Source: a virus. From it: a DNA stretch of 26,268 nucleotides. The translations under genes and the position numbers were made by a program. Shown here one piece after another: positions 15,465-23,046 of the stretch. The stretch lies in the IMG/VR virus record IMGVR_UViG_3300027139_000021, positions 1 through 26,268 of that record; one strand, 5' to 3'. Every line of letters starts with the position of its first letter. Position 1 is the stretch's first letter. The notes under the pieces are model-generated. The model ran no database searches. It was not told where the DNA came from and worked only from the letters and a program-made list of their open reading frames with translations.

Positions 15465-15606
15465 AATTTTCCCCTAAAATAATATACAAAACAACCACTA
15501 ATCCTATGATAGAAGTAATAAAAACTAAAGTATCACCTAAATGAGATTTTCTTTTAGGACCAAATACTTCTTGATATTGCTCATCATCCCACTTGTAATC
15601 ATACAT
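15454..15606 (-). CDS. 50-aa single-pass membrane peptide
   Basis: ATG at 15606 is preceded by GGGAG and opens a 50-codon frame ending TAA at 15454-15456. The N-terminal ~22 residues are charged (MYDYKWDDEQYQEVFGPKRK) and the rest is one hydrophobic segment (LVFITSIIGLVVVLYIIL) with a short tail. It overlaps the winged-helix start by 11 nt. The strong ribosome-binding site and tight packing support it as a real gene. Possibly an early host-membrane-targeting peptide; function unknown. Confidence 0.65.
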   Translation of the reverse strand: MYDYKWDDEQYQEVFGPKRKSHLGDTLVFITSIIGLVVVLYIILGENYGY

Positions 15607-15621
15607 AATAAAGCTCCCTTT

Positions 15622-15873
15622 TTAGTCAAATAAACCAGGTCGATTCAACATTCGATCAGCAGCATGATACTTAACCATGTACTCTTTAAACCTTGTTTCA
15701 ACCCACTCTCTTGCATCACCCTCTTTACCACTTGCAACATCATATGGAATTAAGTGCATTGCACAGTAATATCCAAATAGCATGACATAAAGTAGATATG
15801 ACATATTCCCCTTACTGACAAACTTGTCAACGTCTTCTTTATATCGATCTACAATCCTAACTAATTCACTCAT
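15622..15873 (-). CDS. Small hypothetical protein (83 aa)
   Basis: The product starts MSELVRIVDRYKEDVDKFVS and has a mid-protein hydrophobic stretch (MSYLLYVMLFGYYCAMHLIP, ~24-43), which may be a weak membrane segment or a buried helix, followed by a charged helical C-terminus. Its ATG overlaps the stop of the zinc-finger gene (ATGA). I do not recognise the family. Position in the sigma70-driven micro-gene block suggests early expression. Confidence 0.65.
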   Translation of the reverse strand: MSELVRIVDRYKEDVDKFVSKGNMSYLLYVMLFGYYCAMHLIPYDVASGKEGDAREWVETRFKEYMVKYHAADRMLNRPGLFD

Positions 15874-16121
15874 TTTTTCTTTTCAAAATAAGTTTGACAT
15901 TCGACACACATAGTAACTCCAGGAACAGCAGCTCTTCGCTTCTTAGGTATTTCAACGCCACATTCTTCACAGTGGCTTAGTCCTGGACCTGTTTTAATTT
16001 TGGATCTGATGTCTGCTACAGCATTCATGTGTAGATGAATAGCATGAAGCTGACCCATTTCAGACTCTTCTAGGTTTTCGTTCTGGAAGCTTTCAACTTC
16101 CAGATTTTTGTTGTTGTTCAT
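15870..16121 (-). CDS. DksA/TraR-like C4 zinc-finger protein
   Basis: The 83-aa product has the TraR/DksA finger at residues 51-75: CEECG..IP..RR.A.PG...CVECQ, with Cys51, Cys54, Cys72 and Cys75 as a C4 zinc site, and a helical N-terminal ~45 residues. Its length is close to plasmid and phage TraR (about 70-75 aa) rather than full DksA (about 150). TraR-type proteins bind in the RNA polymerase secondary channel and mimic DksA with ppGpp, so this may retune host transcription early in infection. Context (early promoter, micro-genes) fits. The DksA acidic tip cannot be confirmed in the short N-terminal helix. Confidence 0.85.
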   Translation of the reverse strand: MNNNKNLEVESFQNENLEESEMGQLHAIHLHMNAVADIRSKIKTGPGLSHCEECGVEIPKKRRAAVPGVTMCVECQTYFEKKK

Positions 16122-16209
16122 TGATGGCCTTTTTTTGTTGTTCTTCTAACCACTCTTGGTGTTCTAATTCTTGTTGGTGAGCCCAACCCTGCATATCATT
16201 ATCATCCAT
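16093..16209 (-). CDS. 38-aa Gln/Glu-rich micro-protein
   Basis: ATG at 16209 preceded by GAGGA opens 38 codons to TGA at 16093-16095. The product (MDDNDMQGWAHQQELEHQEW ..) is Gln/Glu/His-rich and probably helical. It overlaps both the upstream 58-aa gene (8 nt) and the start of the zinc-finger gene (29 nt), as in densely packed phage early operons. Coding status is plausible but rests only on the ribosome-binding site and gap filling. Confidence 0.5.
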   Translation of the reverse strand: MDDNDMQGWAHQQELEHQEWLEEQQKKAINEQQQKSGS

Positions 16210-16378
16210 GATATTCCTCAACTAGCCTACCGATGAGGTTAAGGTTGTTTGAAGCCCATTGATTGATTTGTTCGATTGGAATTTCTGAGATAAAATCTGC
16301 GTCTGCTTGATCCATAATGTATTCCCTAACTGCGCTAGGGATATGATCATGATCTTTGAATAACATCACTGTGTTCAT
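16202..16378 (-). CDS. 58-aa hypothetical early protein
   Basis: ATG at 16378 has a strong AAGGAG and sits just downstream of the sigma70 promoter at 16408-16436. It encodes 58 residues (MNTVMLFKDHDHIPSAVREY ..) ending TGA at 16202-16204, acidic and helical, with no motif I recognise. As the first gene of this transcript it is likely made early at a high level, typical of phage host-takeover genes. Function unknown. Confidence 0.7.
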   Translation of the reverse strand: MNTVMLFKDHDHIPSAVREYIMDQADADFISEIPIEQINQWASNNLNLIGRLVEEYHG

Positions 16379-16407
16379 AATAAGCTCCTTTTTTAACTTA
16401 CAAGGAC

Positions 16408-16436
16408 ATTGTAGAGGAATTGTGACAAAAAGTCAA
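16408..16436 (-). promoter_or_regulatory. Sigma70-type early promoter, TTGACT-17-TACAAT
   Basis: On the minus strand, TTGACT (16431-16436) and TACAAT (16408-16413) are separated by 17 nt. Each hexamer has one mismatch to consensus and the spacing is optimal. The predicted start near 16401 gives a ~23-nt leader with AAGGAG before the ATG at 16378. It lies in an 89-nt gene-free stretch. Host RNA polymerase should recognise it. Confidence 0.8.
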
Positions 16437-16442
16437 CTATCT

Positions 16443-16466
16443 AAAAAAGTCCTTACAAATCAAGGA
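16443..16466 (-). terminator. Short hairpin plus T6, likely terminator of the gp41-side operon
   Basis: Read leftward, TCCTT (16462-16466 side) and AAGGA (16450-16454 side) form a 5-bp stem with a 7-nt loop, followed by C and six T. It begins 2 nt after the stop of the 77-aa membrane gene and precedes the early promoter. The stem is short, so termination may be partial. Confidence 0.55.
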
Positions 16467-16467
16467 G

Positions 16468-16701
16468 TTAATCTTCTTCGTGATTTATAACATTATCTGC
16501 CATGTTAGCACTGAGGCTCGGGACTGATTTCTTAAATTTTCCAGGTTTAATCTCGTCATTCTTGCGATCAACAAAAATAATGCCAGCTTTTTCAAGTTCT
16601 TGAATAGTAACCTTTGCGCCCAATCCTAAGCCTATTCTCCAGCCTAGTTCATAAAGTAACCAAGCGAAAATAAGCCAACCTAAACTCATTGCTATCCACA
16701 T
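16468..16701 (-). CDS. Small membrane protein (77 aa)
   Basis: The product has an N-terminal hydrophobic segment (MWIAMSLGWLIFAWLLYELG, residues 1-20, and on to ~28) followed by a soluble, charged tail. AGGAG precedes the ATG at 16701. It is the last gene before a short terminator-like hairpin. It probably resides in the inner membrane with the C-terminus outside the bilayer; I recognise no family. Confidence 0.65.
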   Translation of the reverse strand: MWIAMSLGWLIFAWLLYELGWRIGLGLGAKVTIQELEKAGIIFVDRKNDEIKPGKFKKSVPSLSANMADNVINHEED

Positions 16702-16710
16702 ACAGTTCTC

Positions 16711-17409
16711 CTAGTTCTTTTCCATGACGGTCACATATGGTAACCATTTGTGGACGTTTTTCAATACTCTATCGTGTACAGGCTTCCATTTTAAACCCTT
16801 GAACGCCTTTCTATAATACCCGTAGCTCGTTAAAAGTCTTCGCTTTTCAATTGTTCGTAATACTTCATAGGGATCCAAGTTTGAATAATGATACTTTATT
16901 TCCATGGCAATGTCATGTCCAAAAGTATCCATTTCATCAAACATACTTAAATATTCTAAGTGCTCTTTTGCAGCACCAGTTTTTCTGTGATTGATTGGTT
17001 GATAATAGTCGAATTTGTAGTTATCAGCATCGCGTCTACTAAATTGACTTTTGTGAATGAGTTCGTGTTGTATTGCTTGAGATATCACAAAAAGAGTGTG
17101 GCGGACATTAGTGCGACTCCAGTTGAAATACTGACCACCCTTTTCACTAAATTCTAAGATCATTTCAATTGGAAGATTTCTACGGTTCCAATAATAGAAG
17201 GCCTTAATCCAATAATCTTCTGCTTTGAGTTTTGGGTTTTTCTCCCAAAGAACTATAACACCAAATGGTTTTAACACCTCTTGCAATTGACGGACAATAG
17301 TCGACTTTCGCATGTGGCCTTTCCATCGATCCTCAAGCGCAAGTAACTTTTTATCTATTTTCTTAGCAAGATACAAAGTCCCTCCCTTGTGAATGTTATT
17401 TGAGGCCAT
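16711..17409 (-). CDS. Putative HExxH zinc metalloprotease
   Basis: The 232-aa product contains HELIH (His115-Glu116-..-His119) in a helix (VISQAIQHELIHKS), the hallmark of zincins; a third ligand could be Glu152 or Glu159 in HLEYLSMFDEMD or the nearby His165. No signal peptide or membrane segment is seen, so it would act in the cytoplasm. The remainder is rich in Lys, Tyr and Trp. Gene position beside gp41 helicase is shared with some marine T4-like phages, as far as I recall. A TATAAATA overlaps the upstream stop and ends 6 nt before the ATG. Proteolysis is inferred from the motif; a substrate is unknown. Confidence 0.65.
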   Translation of the reverse strand: MASNNIHKGGTLYLAKKIDKKLLALEDRWKGHMRKSTIVRQLQEVLKPFGVIVLWEKNPKLKAEDYWIKAFYYWNRRNLPIEMILEFSEKGGQYFNWSRTNVRHTLFVISQAIQHELIHKSQFSRRDADNYKFDYYQPINHRKTGAAKEHLEYLSMFDEMDTFGHDIAMEIKYHYSNLDPYEVLRTIEKRRLLTSYGYYRKAFKGLKWKPVHDRVLKNVHKWLPYVTVMEKN

Positions 17410-17415
17410 CTGTTT

Positions 17416-17423
17416 TATTTATA
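17416..17423 (-). promoter_or_regulatory. Late-type octamer TATAAATA overlapping the helicase stop codon
   Basis: An exact minus-strand TATAAATA includes the TAA stop of the helicase gene and ends 6 nt before the ATG of the metalloprotease gene. No Shine-Dalgarno lies between. It could give late, nearly leaderless expression of the protease gene inside an otherwise early block; chance occurrence is possible. Confidence 0.5.
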
Positions 17424-18801
17424 GTTTAAATGAGCTGAAGTCCTTCTTTAATTTATCGCTACCAAAACTTTTATCTTTGTCACTTATTGTAACTTGACCG
17501 CTTTGGCTGATGTTAGTTTGAGCATGATCTTCTACGTCATAGAGCTTCATTTTTGCTCTATCGACTCCGATCACAAATTTACGATTAGTCGTAGGATCAT
17601 TATATCTATTCTTTAACTGTTTAACCATAAACTGATTAAGCTTTTCTAATTCATCATCAGTCATAATAGCAAACATAAAATCTACTGTTGCAGGAAGACC
17701 AAATGATTCAGATGTATCAGTTAGATCAACATCTGAGTTTGCATAGCCACCTCTTGTTGTTTGTGTAGCACTTAAGATAGGTACATTAGATTCAACAGCC
17801 AATCCTCTTAGTTCTTCTGCTATCGATTTAATGTAGGTGTATGAATTAACTCCAGCTCCTTGCTTCATTCTTGAGCTAGTACAAATGTTTAAGTAATCAA
17901 TAATAATAACATCAGGATGGAAGCTTTGTTTTAAAGATAACTCATTTAAAAGAGCTTTAAAGTGACCAACATGAGCACCTGCAGTTGGATATTCTTTAAT
18001 GATCAAACGACCTTGAGTCTTAGCTTTGATCTTTTCCATTCTATTTTCATATAGGTTCTTAGGTAGATCTTTCAATTGATCCATCTCTAAGTTCATAAGA
18101 TTAGCATCAATACGTTCTGCTATTCTTTCTTCTGCCATCTCCATTGTAATGTATAGAACATTTTTATTCTGAGCAAGAGTTGATGCTGCAAAGTGGCACA
18201 TGAACAATGACTTACCAACACCAGTCCCTGCTAGGACTACGTTAAGAGTCTTGTTAGGTAATCCACCATTTGTGATTTTATTAAAGTAATCCAAATCAAA
18301 GGGTACTCGAGTTTCAACCTTATGGTAGAAATCATATCTACTATTGGCATCATTAATATAATCGTGGCCGACATGATTATCAAAGCTGACGGCAAGAGCT
18401 TCTTGCAAGATACTTGGAAGGGCTTCAGTATTATGTTTTTTGTCACGACCGTCAATGATCTCAATCGACTTAAGTATGGCATTATAAACCGCCTTATCTT
18501 TACAAAATTTTTCTGTTTCTGCATTCAACCATTCTTTATTAGAGTCTGATTTCTCTAACTCAGATAGTAATTGATTCACATCTTTAAATGCTTCTTCATT
18601 AAGATTACTATTTTGTAATGAGATCGTGAGAGCTTCTTTGGTTGGACATGCATTATATTTGTCTATGAATGTCTTAATTGTTTTATATAAGACTTGATCT
18701 GTTCCATTAAAGTATTCGTCTTTAAGGAATGGAGTTACTTGACGCATGAAGCCTTCATCGAAGACTAAATTTTGTAGTATGGTTTTTTCTATTCTATCCA
18801 T
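17419..18801 (-). CDS. 41: Replicative DNA helicase, T4 gp41/DnaB type
   Basis: The 460-aa product (T4 gp41 is about 475) has an N-terminal helical domain (~1-140) and a RecA-type motor: Walker A AGTGVGKS at 191-198, ITMEM following strand 2, Walker B VIIIDYLN with Asp302, and SATQTTRGG as the sensor region near 343-351. gp41-type enzymes are hexameric 5'-3' helicases that unwind the fork for gp43 polymerase and recruit primase. It follows UvsX and a small gene, in T4-like order. No primase (gp61) or loader (gp59) is in the window. The start at 18801 overlaps the preceding gene; the ribosome-binding site is weak, so translation is probably coupled. Confidence 0.93.
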   Translation of the reverse strand: MDRIEKTILQNLVFDEGFMRQVTPFLKDEYFNGTDQVLYKTIKTFIDKYNACPTKEALTISLQNSNLNEEAFKDVNQLLSELEKSDSNKEWLNAETEKFCKDKAVYNAILKSIEIIDGRDKKHNTEALPSILQEALAVSFDNHVGHDYINDANSRYDFYHKVETRVPFDLDYFNKITNGGLPNKTLNVVLAGTGVGKSLFMCHFAASTLAQNKNVLYITMEMAEERIAERIDANLMNLEMDQLKDLPKNLYENRMEKIKAKTQGRLIIKEYPTAGAHVGHFKALLNELSLKQSFHPDVIIIDYLNICTSSRMKQGAGVNSYTYIKSIAEELRGLAVESNVPILSATQTTRGGYANSDVDLTDTSESFGLPATVDFMFAIMTDDELEKLNQFMVKQLKNRYNDPTTNRKFVIGVDRAKMKLYDVEDHAQTNISQSGQVTISDKDKSFGSDKLKKDFSSFKL

Positions 18802-19069
18802 TGTTTTCTTTTAGGATTTCGTCAAGTATAACTGACATTATAGGTCTTAATTCAATGTCGGTCAAATCTGTTGGATTGTGAACAATCTGATAGTTATATT
18901 TGACTCTAAGTTGTGATGCTTCTTCAACAAACCCAACATTTGTATATCGATAAACAAGACCAGAAGCGTCGCCATCTAAGATAGCGACGTTCCAAATATC
19001 ATCTAGTGGATCTTCAATCAGTTTGTATGTTGGTATCTGCGTCGGCGTAGTCAGACTTGATATCGTCAT
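18794..19069 (-). CDS. Small protein between uvsX and gene 41 (91 aa)
   Basis: The frame is open further upstream, but I choose ATG 19069 because AGGA lies 8 nt before it; this leaves a 56-nt overlap with the 3' end of uvsX. The product (MTISSLTTPTQIPTYKLIED ..) has PLDDIWNVAILDGDASGLVYR in the middle and an acidic helical C-terminus. It occupies the position of T4 gene 40, between uvsX and 41, but I see no membrane segment and claim no equivalence. It ends by overlapping the helicase start. A role in replication or recombination is only suggested by neighbours. Confidence 0.65.
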   Translation of the reverse strand: MTISSLTTPTQIPTYKLIEDPLDDIWNVAILDGDASGLVYRYTNVGFVEEASQLRVKYNYQIVHNPTDLTDIELRPIMSVILDEILKENNG

Positions 19070-20084
19070 CTTGGATATCCTGTGCCAAGCTTCCGTGACT
19101 GATTTTGTAAGTTGTCTCAACATACTCTCTAAACTCCTTTTTGCTCAAGATTGGTAACCAAAAGTCTTTTGTATAGGTATCTTTAACTCTATACTTCTGA
19201 TCAGACCCTTTATGTTGATACCAACCGTTAGATGGCTTCTCAACAAATCCTCCATTAAGAGCTACTTCAAGAAGACCTGACCACTTACTGATACCACCTT
19301 CATAAGTAACTTCAATTGGTATCTTAGATTTCTCTCTAACATACCGACTCTTCTCAACATTAATAATAAAGTTATAACCAACAACCTCTGTACCTTCTTT
19401 TTCTTGTTGACGACCGATAATAAAAATATTATCAGCTGAATAGTATGATCCAGTTCCACCACCAACAATATCTTTAGGATACATTCCAATTTCTTTATAT
19501 GTATGATTAACAACCACCATTGGAATATCTTTCAATGTTAAGTGTGGTGTTACCATTCTGAATAATGACTTAAGTTGTTTAGCACGACTCATATCAGCAA
19601 CAGACTTTTGTTCTAATGAGTCTTCAACTTCTTTCTTAGAAGCTAGGTTACCAATAGAATCAACGATGATCATAACGTGATCGCCTCGTTCAATGTTAGT
19701 CAATTGAGCCATAGCGTCATGCTTAAGTTGCTCTACATCTGTGATCGGTGTATGTAATACCTTTGTTGGATCTATACCAAAACTCGTGAAATAACTTTGT
19801 GGTGTACCAAATTCCGAATCATAGAAAAGAACGACAGCATCTTGATACTTGTCCAAATAGGTTTTAGCTAACATTAATGCGAACGCTGTCTTAAAATGTT
19901 TAGATGGACCCGCGAACATAGTAAGGCCTGGAGTTAGGCCACCATCTAAAGAGCCAGACAGCGCCACATTGATCATTGGAATGTTAGTTTGAATAACATC
20001 CTTTTTAGTAAACAATCTACTGTCTGATAGAATATCAGTTTCTCTAATTGTGCTATTCTTTTGAAGCTTTGCTAAAAGACTCAT
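19014..20084 (-). CDS. uvsX: UvsX recombinase (T4 RecA homologue)
   Basis: The 356-aa product (T4 UvsX 391) shows Walker A GPSKHFKT at 59-66, the T4-type GPSxxFKT variant, a FYDSEFG segment (87-93) with the catalytic Glu region, Walker B VMIIVDS at 137-143, and VVNHTYKEIG as the sensor/L2-entry region. It forms filaments on ssDNA, pairs homologous strands and drives recombination-dependent replication and repair. The start ATG overlaps the stop of a 46-aa gene (ATGA) and has GGAG upstream. The acidic C-terminus (DIQDDDIKSDYADAD) is typical of RecA-type tails. UvsY is not visible here. Confidence 0.95.
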   Translation of the reverse strand: MSLLAKLQKNSTIRETDILSDSRLFTKKDVIQTNIPMINVALSGSLDGGLTPGLTMFAGPSKHFKTAFALMLAKTYLDKYQDAVVLFYDSEFGTPQSYFTSFGIDPTKVLHTPITDVEQLKHDAMAQLTNIERGDHVMIIVDSIGNLASKKEVEDSLEQKSVADMSRAKQLKSLFRMVTPHLTLKDIPMVVVNHTYKEIGMYPKDIVGGGTGSYYSADNIFIIGRQQEKEGTEVVGYNFIINVEKSRYVREKSKIPIEVTYEGGISKWSGLLEVALNGGFVEKPSNGWYQHKGSDQKYRVKDTYTKDFWLPILSKKEFREYVETTYKISHGSLAQDIQDDDIKSDYADADTNIQTD

Positions 20085-20221
20085 ACGATCTCCTCAACAA
20101 CACCAAGAATTTCTGCTGCTATTAATAATCCACCAGCAACAAAAAATTCAGAATTCATAAGCGCTACTGCAGCAGCTATTCTCAACATACTCTTTACTAA
20201 ACTAACATTAAAATGGTTCAT
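20081..20221 (-). CDS. 46-aa small hydrophobic protein upstream of uvsX
   Basis: ATG at 20221 opens 46 codons and stops with TGA at 20081-20083, overlapping the uvsX ATG. The product (MNHFNVSLVKSMLRIAAAVA ..) has two hydrophobic stretches (~12-22 and ~26-42, including FFVAGGLLIAAEILGVV) and may be membrane-associated. The last codons supply the GGAG site for uvsX. The ORF fills an otherwise empty gap and is translationally coupled, which supports it; no family recognised. Confidence 0.55.
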   Translation of the reverse strand: MNHFNVSLVKSMLRIAAAVALMNSEFFVAGGLLIAAEILGVVEEIV

Positions 20222-20222
20222 A

Positions 20223-20402
20223 TTATTTCAACCCGTCAATAATTTTAATTTGATTAATTAAATCTTCTAAAGATGTTAAAACCATGTTTCGGTTTTGATA
20301 GGCATCATTTTCATCGTAACCTGAGTACTGTAATGTATATCCATTGTCTAACAGACTTACAGAAAAACTTTCAACATTCTTCACAATTTCTTTCTTAGCC
20401 AT
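20223..20402 (-). CDS. 59-aa hypothetical protein downstream of DNA polymerase
   Basis: ATG at 20402 is preceded by AGGAG that overlaps the polymerase stop codon, and the frame runs 59 codons to TAA at 20223-20225. The product (MAKKEIVKNVESFSVSLLDN ..) has a short beta-like start (FSVSLLDNGYTLQYSGYDEN) and a helical end (LEDLINQIKIIDGLK). Strong ribosome-binding site and operon position support it. Unknown function. Confidence 0.7.
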   Translation of the reverse strand: MAKKEIVKNVESFSVSLLDNGYTLQYSGYDENDAYQNRNMVLTSLEDLINQIKIIDGLK

Positions 20403-20411
20403 TTTTTTCTC

Positions 20412-22955
20412 CTATATGAATAATCCTGCTAATGATGCTTCTGGTTTTGTCTTCCAACCCATACCTTCGATAATACCATTGAGTGGCTCAATGAAGCTTT
20501 TATCCCACATTGTATCATAATCAACATACTCTTTCAAGTTAAATTCTGTCGGTAGTTTACCGATAAAACCTATACAGTTTTCTTTGATTGGATTTGGGAC
20601 TTTGAGATAGAGATACTTAATTTTGTCACCTTCTTTAATCGTCTCATACTTACTTGTAAGTTTGTATTGATTAATGTAATGATTATATAGTAGAGCTGCT
20701 CTAACATGGAGAGGTGTTCCCTTACCATAGATCTCTACTGATTGATACTTGTTAAGATTACTAACTCCTCTTGGGAATGCAATCTCTTCTGATGGTAGCT
20801 TGTCATACTTAATTCTAGCTTCTTTAATATATTCTTGCAATTCCAATTCATCTTTAGTAATAGCTACCCTTACAGCTTCACGAAGTGAATCTCTAATCGC
20901 TTCTGGTGTTGATGATCTTACAATCTCAAGACCCATCACTTTCAATTCAGGTTCTTTTAGTCTCACACCTTCATTATCAAATACATTTAAGGCATATCGT
21001 TTCTTAGCAACCCAGATCCCACGATCAGCTATAATCTCTCGCTTGAATGTAATCTTAGGTTCATAAGCATTCATATAAGTTGCAAGACCATTACATGCTT
21101 TGTTAATCTCTTCTTCAATTTTATCGTTACATATCTTAACTAATACTTCTAAGATTTGCTCTTTAGTCTTACCTTTGTAGAACTTATCTACTAAAGGTTT
21201 AAATGTAATGTAACAGGAGTCTGTATCTGAGTAGAAGCTATATTGATAATCTTTTGTTTGACATACTTCATTGAGATACTTATTAAGAGCCTTGCCAACT
21301 GTTCTAATAATAGTTTGACCAGTCATCGTAATACCTTCTGCAATACGATCATCAAAGTATCTAAAGTAGAAGTTTGCCATAGCACCAAATAGTGAATTAA
21401 GTTGAATCTTACGTGCCATCTGGAAATTGTAATATCGACTGATGTCGTTTAAGTATTGAGGCTTCTTAGTTTCTTGATATAGTCTTTTAGCTTCTAATTG
21501 TTTCTTCTTATAGATCTGACGATCATCAAATAGCTTTTGTACTAAGACTGGGAATGCACCTTTCCTATCTCGTCTAAAGTGATATCCATTAGCAGTCATA
21601 GCCATGTCTTGATCTTTTAAGTGACTAAGGTCATAAGATCTATCTACTAATTCATCTACAGTAACAGGAGCTCTATAATCTCCTCTCAGATCCACAATCG
21701 TTTCAGGACTCATGTTATATTGCATAATGATAGATGGATATAGAGATGTGGCATCAAAGGATACTACCCAATCATACTGACCAGGCTTAGGATCTTGAAC
21801 GAATGCACCTTCGATCGTTCTATCAATACGAGACATATAAGGTGTTGTCACTTTCAATACACCACCCTTATTAGGTCTTTGTGTTGGATGAACGATAATG
21901 TTTTGATCCCACAACTGGTTACAAAGATTACAATCCCAAAGTCTAACACTACTAAAGACATCAACGAAGCAAGCCTTAGCATCATAAGCAAGAGTGTAGA
22001 CTAATTCTAAGAGCTTCATCTTATCATCAAGCTGAACAACTCTTTCAGCGTCAATGACGTTATAGTCTACAAACATCTGCCAGTCTTTTGTATACCATTC
22101 TTTAAATGTGTCGTATGGATTTTCTAACTTACCAACACCAAGCTCTTGCTTACAAATGTAATCTAGCTTGTAGCTTTCTTGAGCCGAGTATGTAAACTTC
22201 TTATAAAGATCAAGATAGTCTAATGTAGTAACCCCAACAATCTCGTAGGTTGGAAGAATTCGTTTATTAATCTCAACCTGACGATCTTTTAGAAGTCTCC
22301 ACGGACTTAAAACCTTAGCTGAGTTCTCACCTAAGATTCTTTGTGTTCGATGAATGATGTATGGGATATCGAAGAAGTTGACATTCCAGCCTGTTACAAT
22401 ATCTGGTTTAATTCTATCCCAATCTTTTAGGAATGCGTTGAGTAGTTCTATCTCGTCTTTCGCATGAACGTAAGTATGGTTTTCTCGTGTGACGTTATAT
22501 GGCTTCAATCCGTATGTGTAGATGTGTCTTGTTGACATATCCATTACAGTAATAAGTTGGATTGCTTCCATTGGATTATCAATATTAGGAAATCCGTATT
22601 CCGTCGATGTTTCAATGTCGATAGAACATGTTACTATTTCATTAACATTAAAGAGGATTTCACCAGAATAGTTTTCTGTGATGTATTGATACTGGAAGTT
22701 AGAATTACCGTAGATCGGTTTATTCTCGGCGTCGCTATATTTCTTAATGTGTTCTCTTGCATCGGACATGCTATCAAAGAAGATAGGCTGCAATGCTGTT
22801 CCAAATAATGATCTATAAACAGTGTGACCACTATCAGTTTTGCGTTCAAATAGGGTTGGTTTGTAGCTTACTTTCTCAATAAACCGTTGACCATTATGCA
22901 CCCCACGAACAAGGATATTATCGTATTGACCATAGATGTTTGTGTAGAACTTCAT
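20412..22955 (-). CDS. 43: Family B DNA polymerase, T4 gp43 type
   Basis: The 847-aa product (T4 gp43 898) has a 3'-5' exonuclease domain with ExoI DIETS (Asp113, Glu115), ExoII VTGWNVNFFDIPYI (~188-201) and ExoIII YNVIDAERV (~299-307), followed by the polymerase domain with motif A SFDATSLYPSIIMQYN (~400-415), motif B KIQLNSLFGAM (~515) and motif C YSDTDSCY (~580), then KKRYAL. All catalytic aspartates are present, so both activities should be intact. The C-terminus (KTKPEASLAGLFI) ends in a hydrophobic tail compatible with clamp binding. It is the first gene after the divergent promoter region and is driven by TTGATA-16-TATAAT; no Shine-Dalgarno is clear before the ATG. Confidence 0.97.
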   Translation of the reverse strand: MKFYTNIYGQYDNILVRGVHNGQRFIEKVSYKPTLFERKTDSGHTVYRSLFGTALQPIFFDSMSDAREHIKKYSDAENKPIYGNSNFQYQYITENYSGEILFNVNEIVTCSIDIETSTEYGFPNIDNPMEAIQLITVMDMSTRHIYTYGLKPYNVTRENHTYVHAKDEIELLNAFLKDWDRIKPDIVTGWNVNFFDIPYIIHRTQRILGENSAKVLSPWRLLKDRQVEINKRILPTYEIVGVTTLDYLDLYKKFTYSAQESYKLDYICKQELGVGKLENPYDTFKEWYTKDWQMFVDYNVIDAERVVQLDDKMKLLELVYTLAYDAKACFVDVFSSVRLWDCNLCNQLWDQNIIVHPTQRPNKGGVLKVTTPYMSRIDRTIEGAFVQDPKPGQYDWVVSFDATSLYPSIIMQYNMSPETIVDLRGDYRAPVTVDELVDRSYDLSHLKDQDMAMTANGYHFRRDRKGAFPVLVQKLFDDRQIYKKKQLEAKRLYQETKKPQYLNDISRYYNFQMARKIQLNSLFGAMANFYFRYFDDRIAEGITMTGQTIIRTVGKALNKYLNEVCQTKDYQYSFYSDTDSCYITFKPLVDKFYKGKTKEQILEVLVKICNDKIEEEINKACNGLATYMNAYEPKITFKREIIADRGIWVAKKRYALNVFDNEGVRLKEPELKVMGLEIVRSSTPEAIRDSLREAVRVAITKDELELQEYIKEARIKYDKLPSEEIAFPRGVSNLNKYQSVEIYGKGTPLHVRAALLYNHYINQYKLTSKYETIKEGDKIKYLYLKVPNPIKENCIGFIGKLPTEFNLKEYVDYDTMWDKSFIEPLNGIIEGMGWKTKPEASLAGLFI

Positions 22956-22974
22956 GAATAAAGGGTACTTTTTA

Positions 22975-22982
22975 GATAAATA
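22975..22982 (+). promoter_or_regulatory. Late-promoter-like GATAAATA for the rightward lipase-curli cassette
   Basis: Plus-strand GATAAATA lies in the 91-nt divergent region, 64 nt before the ATG at 23047. One mismatch from TATAAATA. If real, the rightward cassette is expressed late, while the polymerase on the other strand is early. Confidence 0.5.
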
Positions 22983-23002
22983 ATGATGTTGAGTACCTCT
23001 AT

Positions 23003-23030
23003 ATTATAGCTTGTTTTTACAAACTATCAA
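23003..23030 (-). promoter_or_regulatory. Sigma70-type promoter for DNA polymerase, TTGATA-16-TATAAT
   Basis: On the minus strand, TTGATA (23025-23030) and a perfect TATAAT (23003-23008) are spaced by 16 nt. The predicted start near 22996 gives a leader of about 40 nt before the polymerase ATG at 22955. It lies in a true intergenic region and should be used by host RNA polymerase early. Confidence 0.75.
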
Positions 23031-23046
23031 GTCTTAAAGAATAAAA

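Noticed and set aside
18237-18549. Open frames on both strands inside the gp41 helicase gene
   Set aside because: Helicase motifs prove the main frame; these alternatives are shadows without translation signals.
18794-19123. Longer version of the small gene starting at 19123
   Set aside because: It would overlap uvsX by 110 nt, and no better ribosome-binding site is seen there than AGGA before ATG 19069.
22956-23046. Possible plus-strand sigma70 promoter in the divergent gap
   Set aside because: TTGAGT and TTGTTT hexamers lack an acceptable -10 at 16-18 nt; only the late-type GATAAATA is credible on the plus strand.
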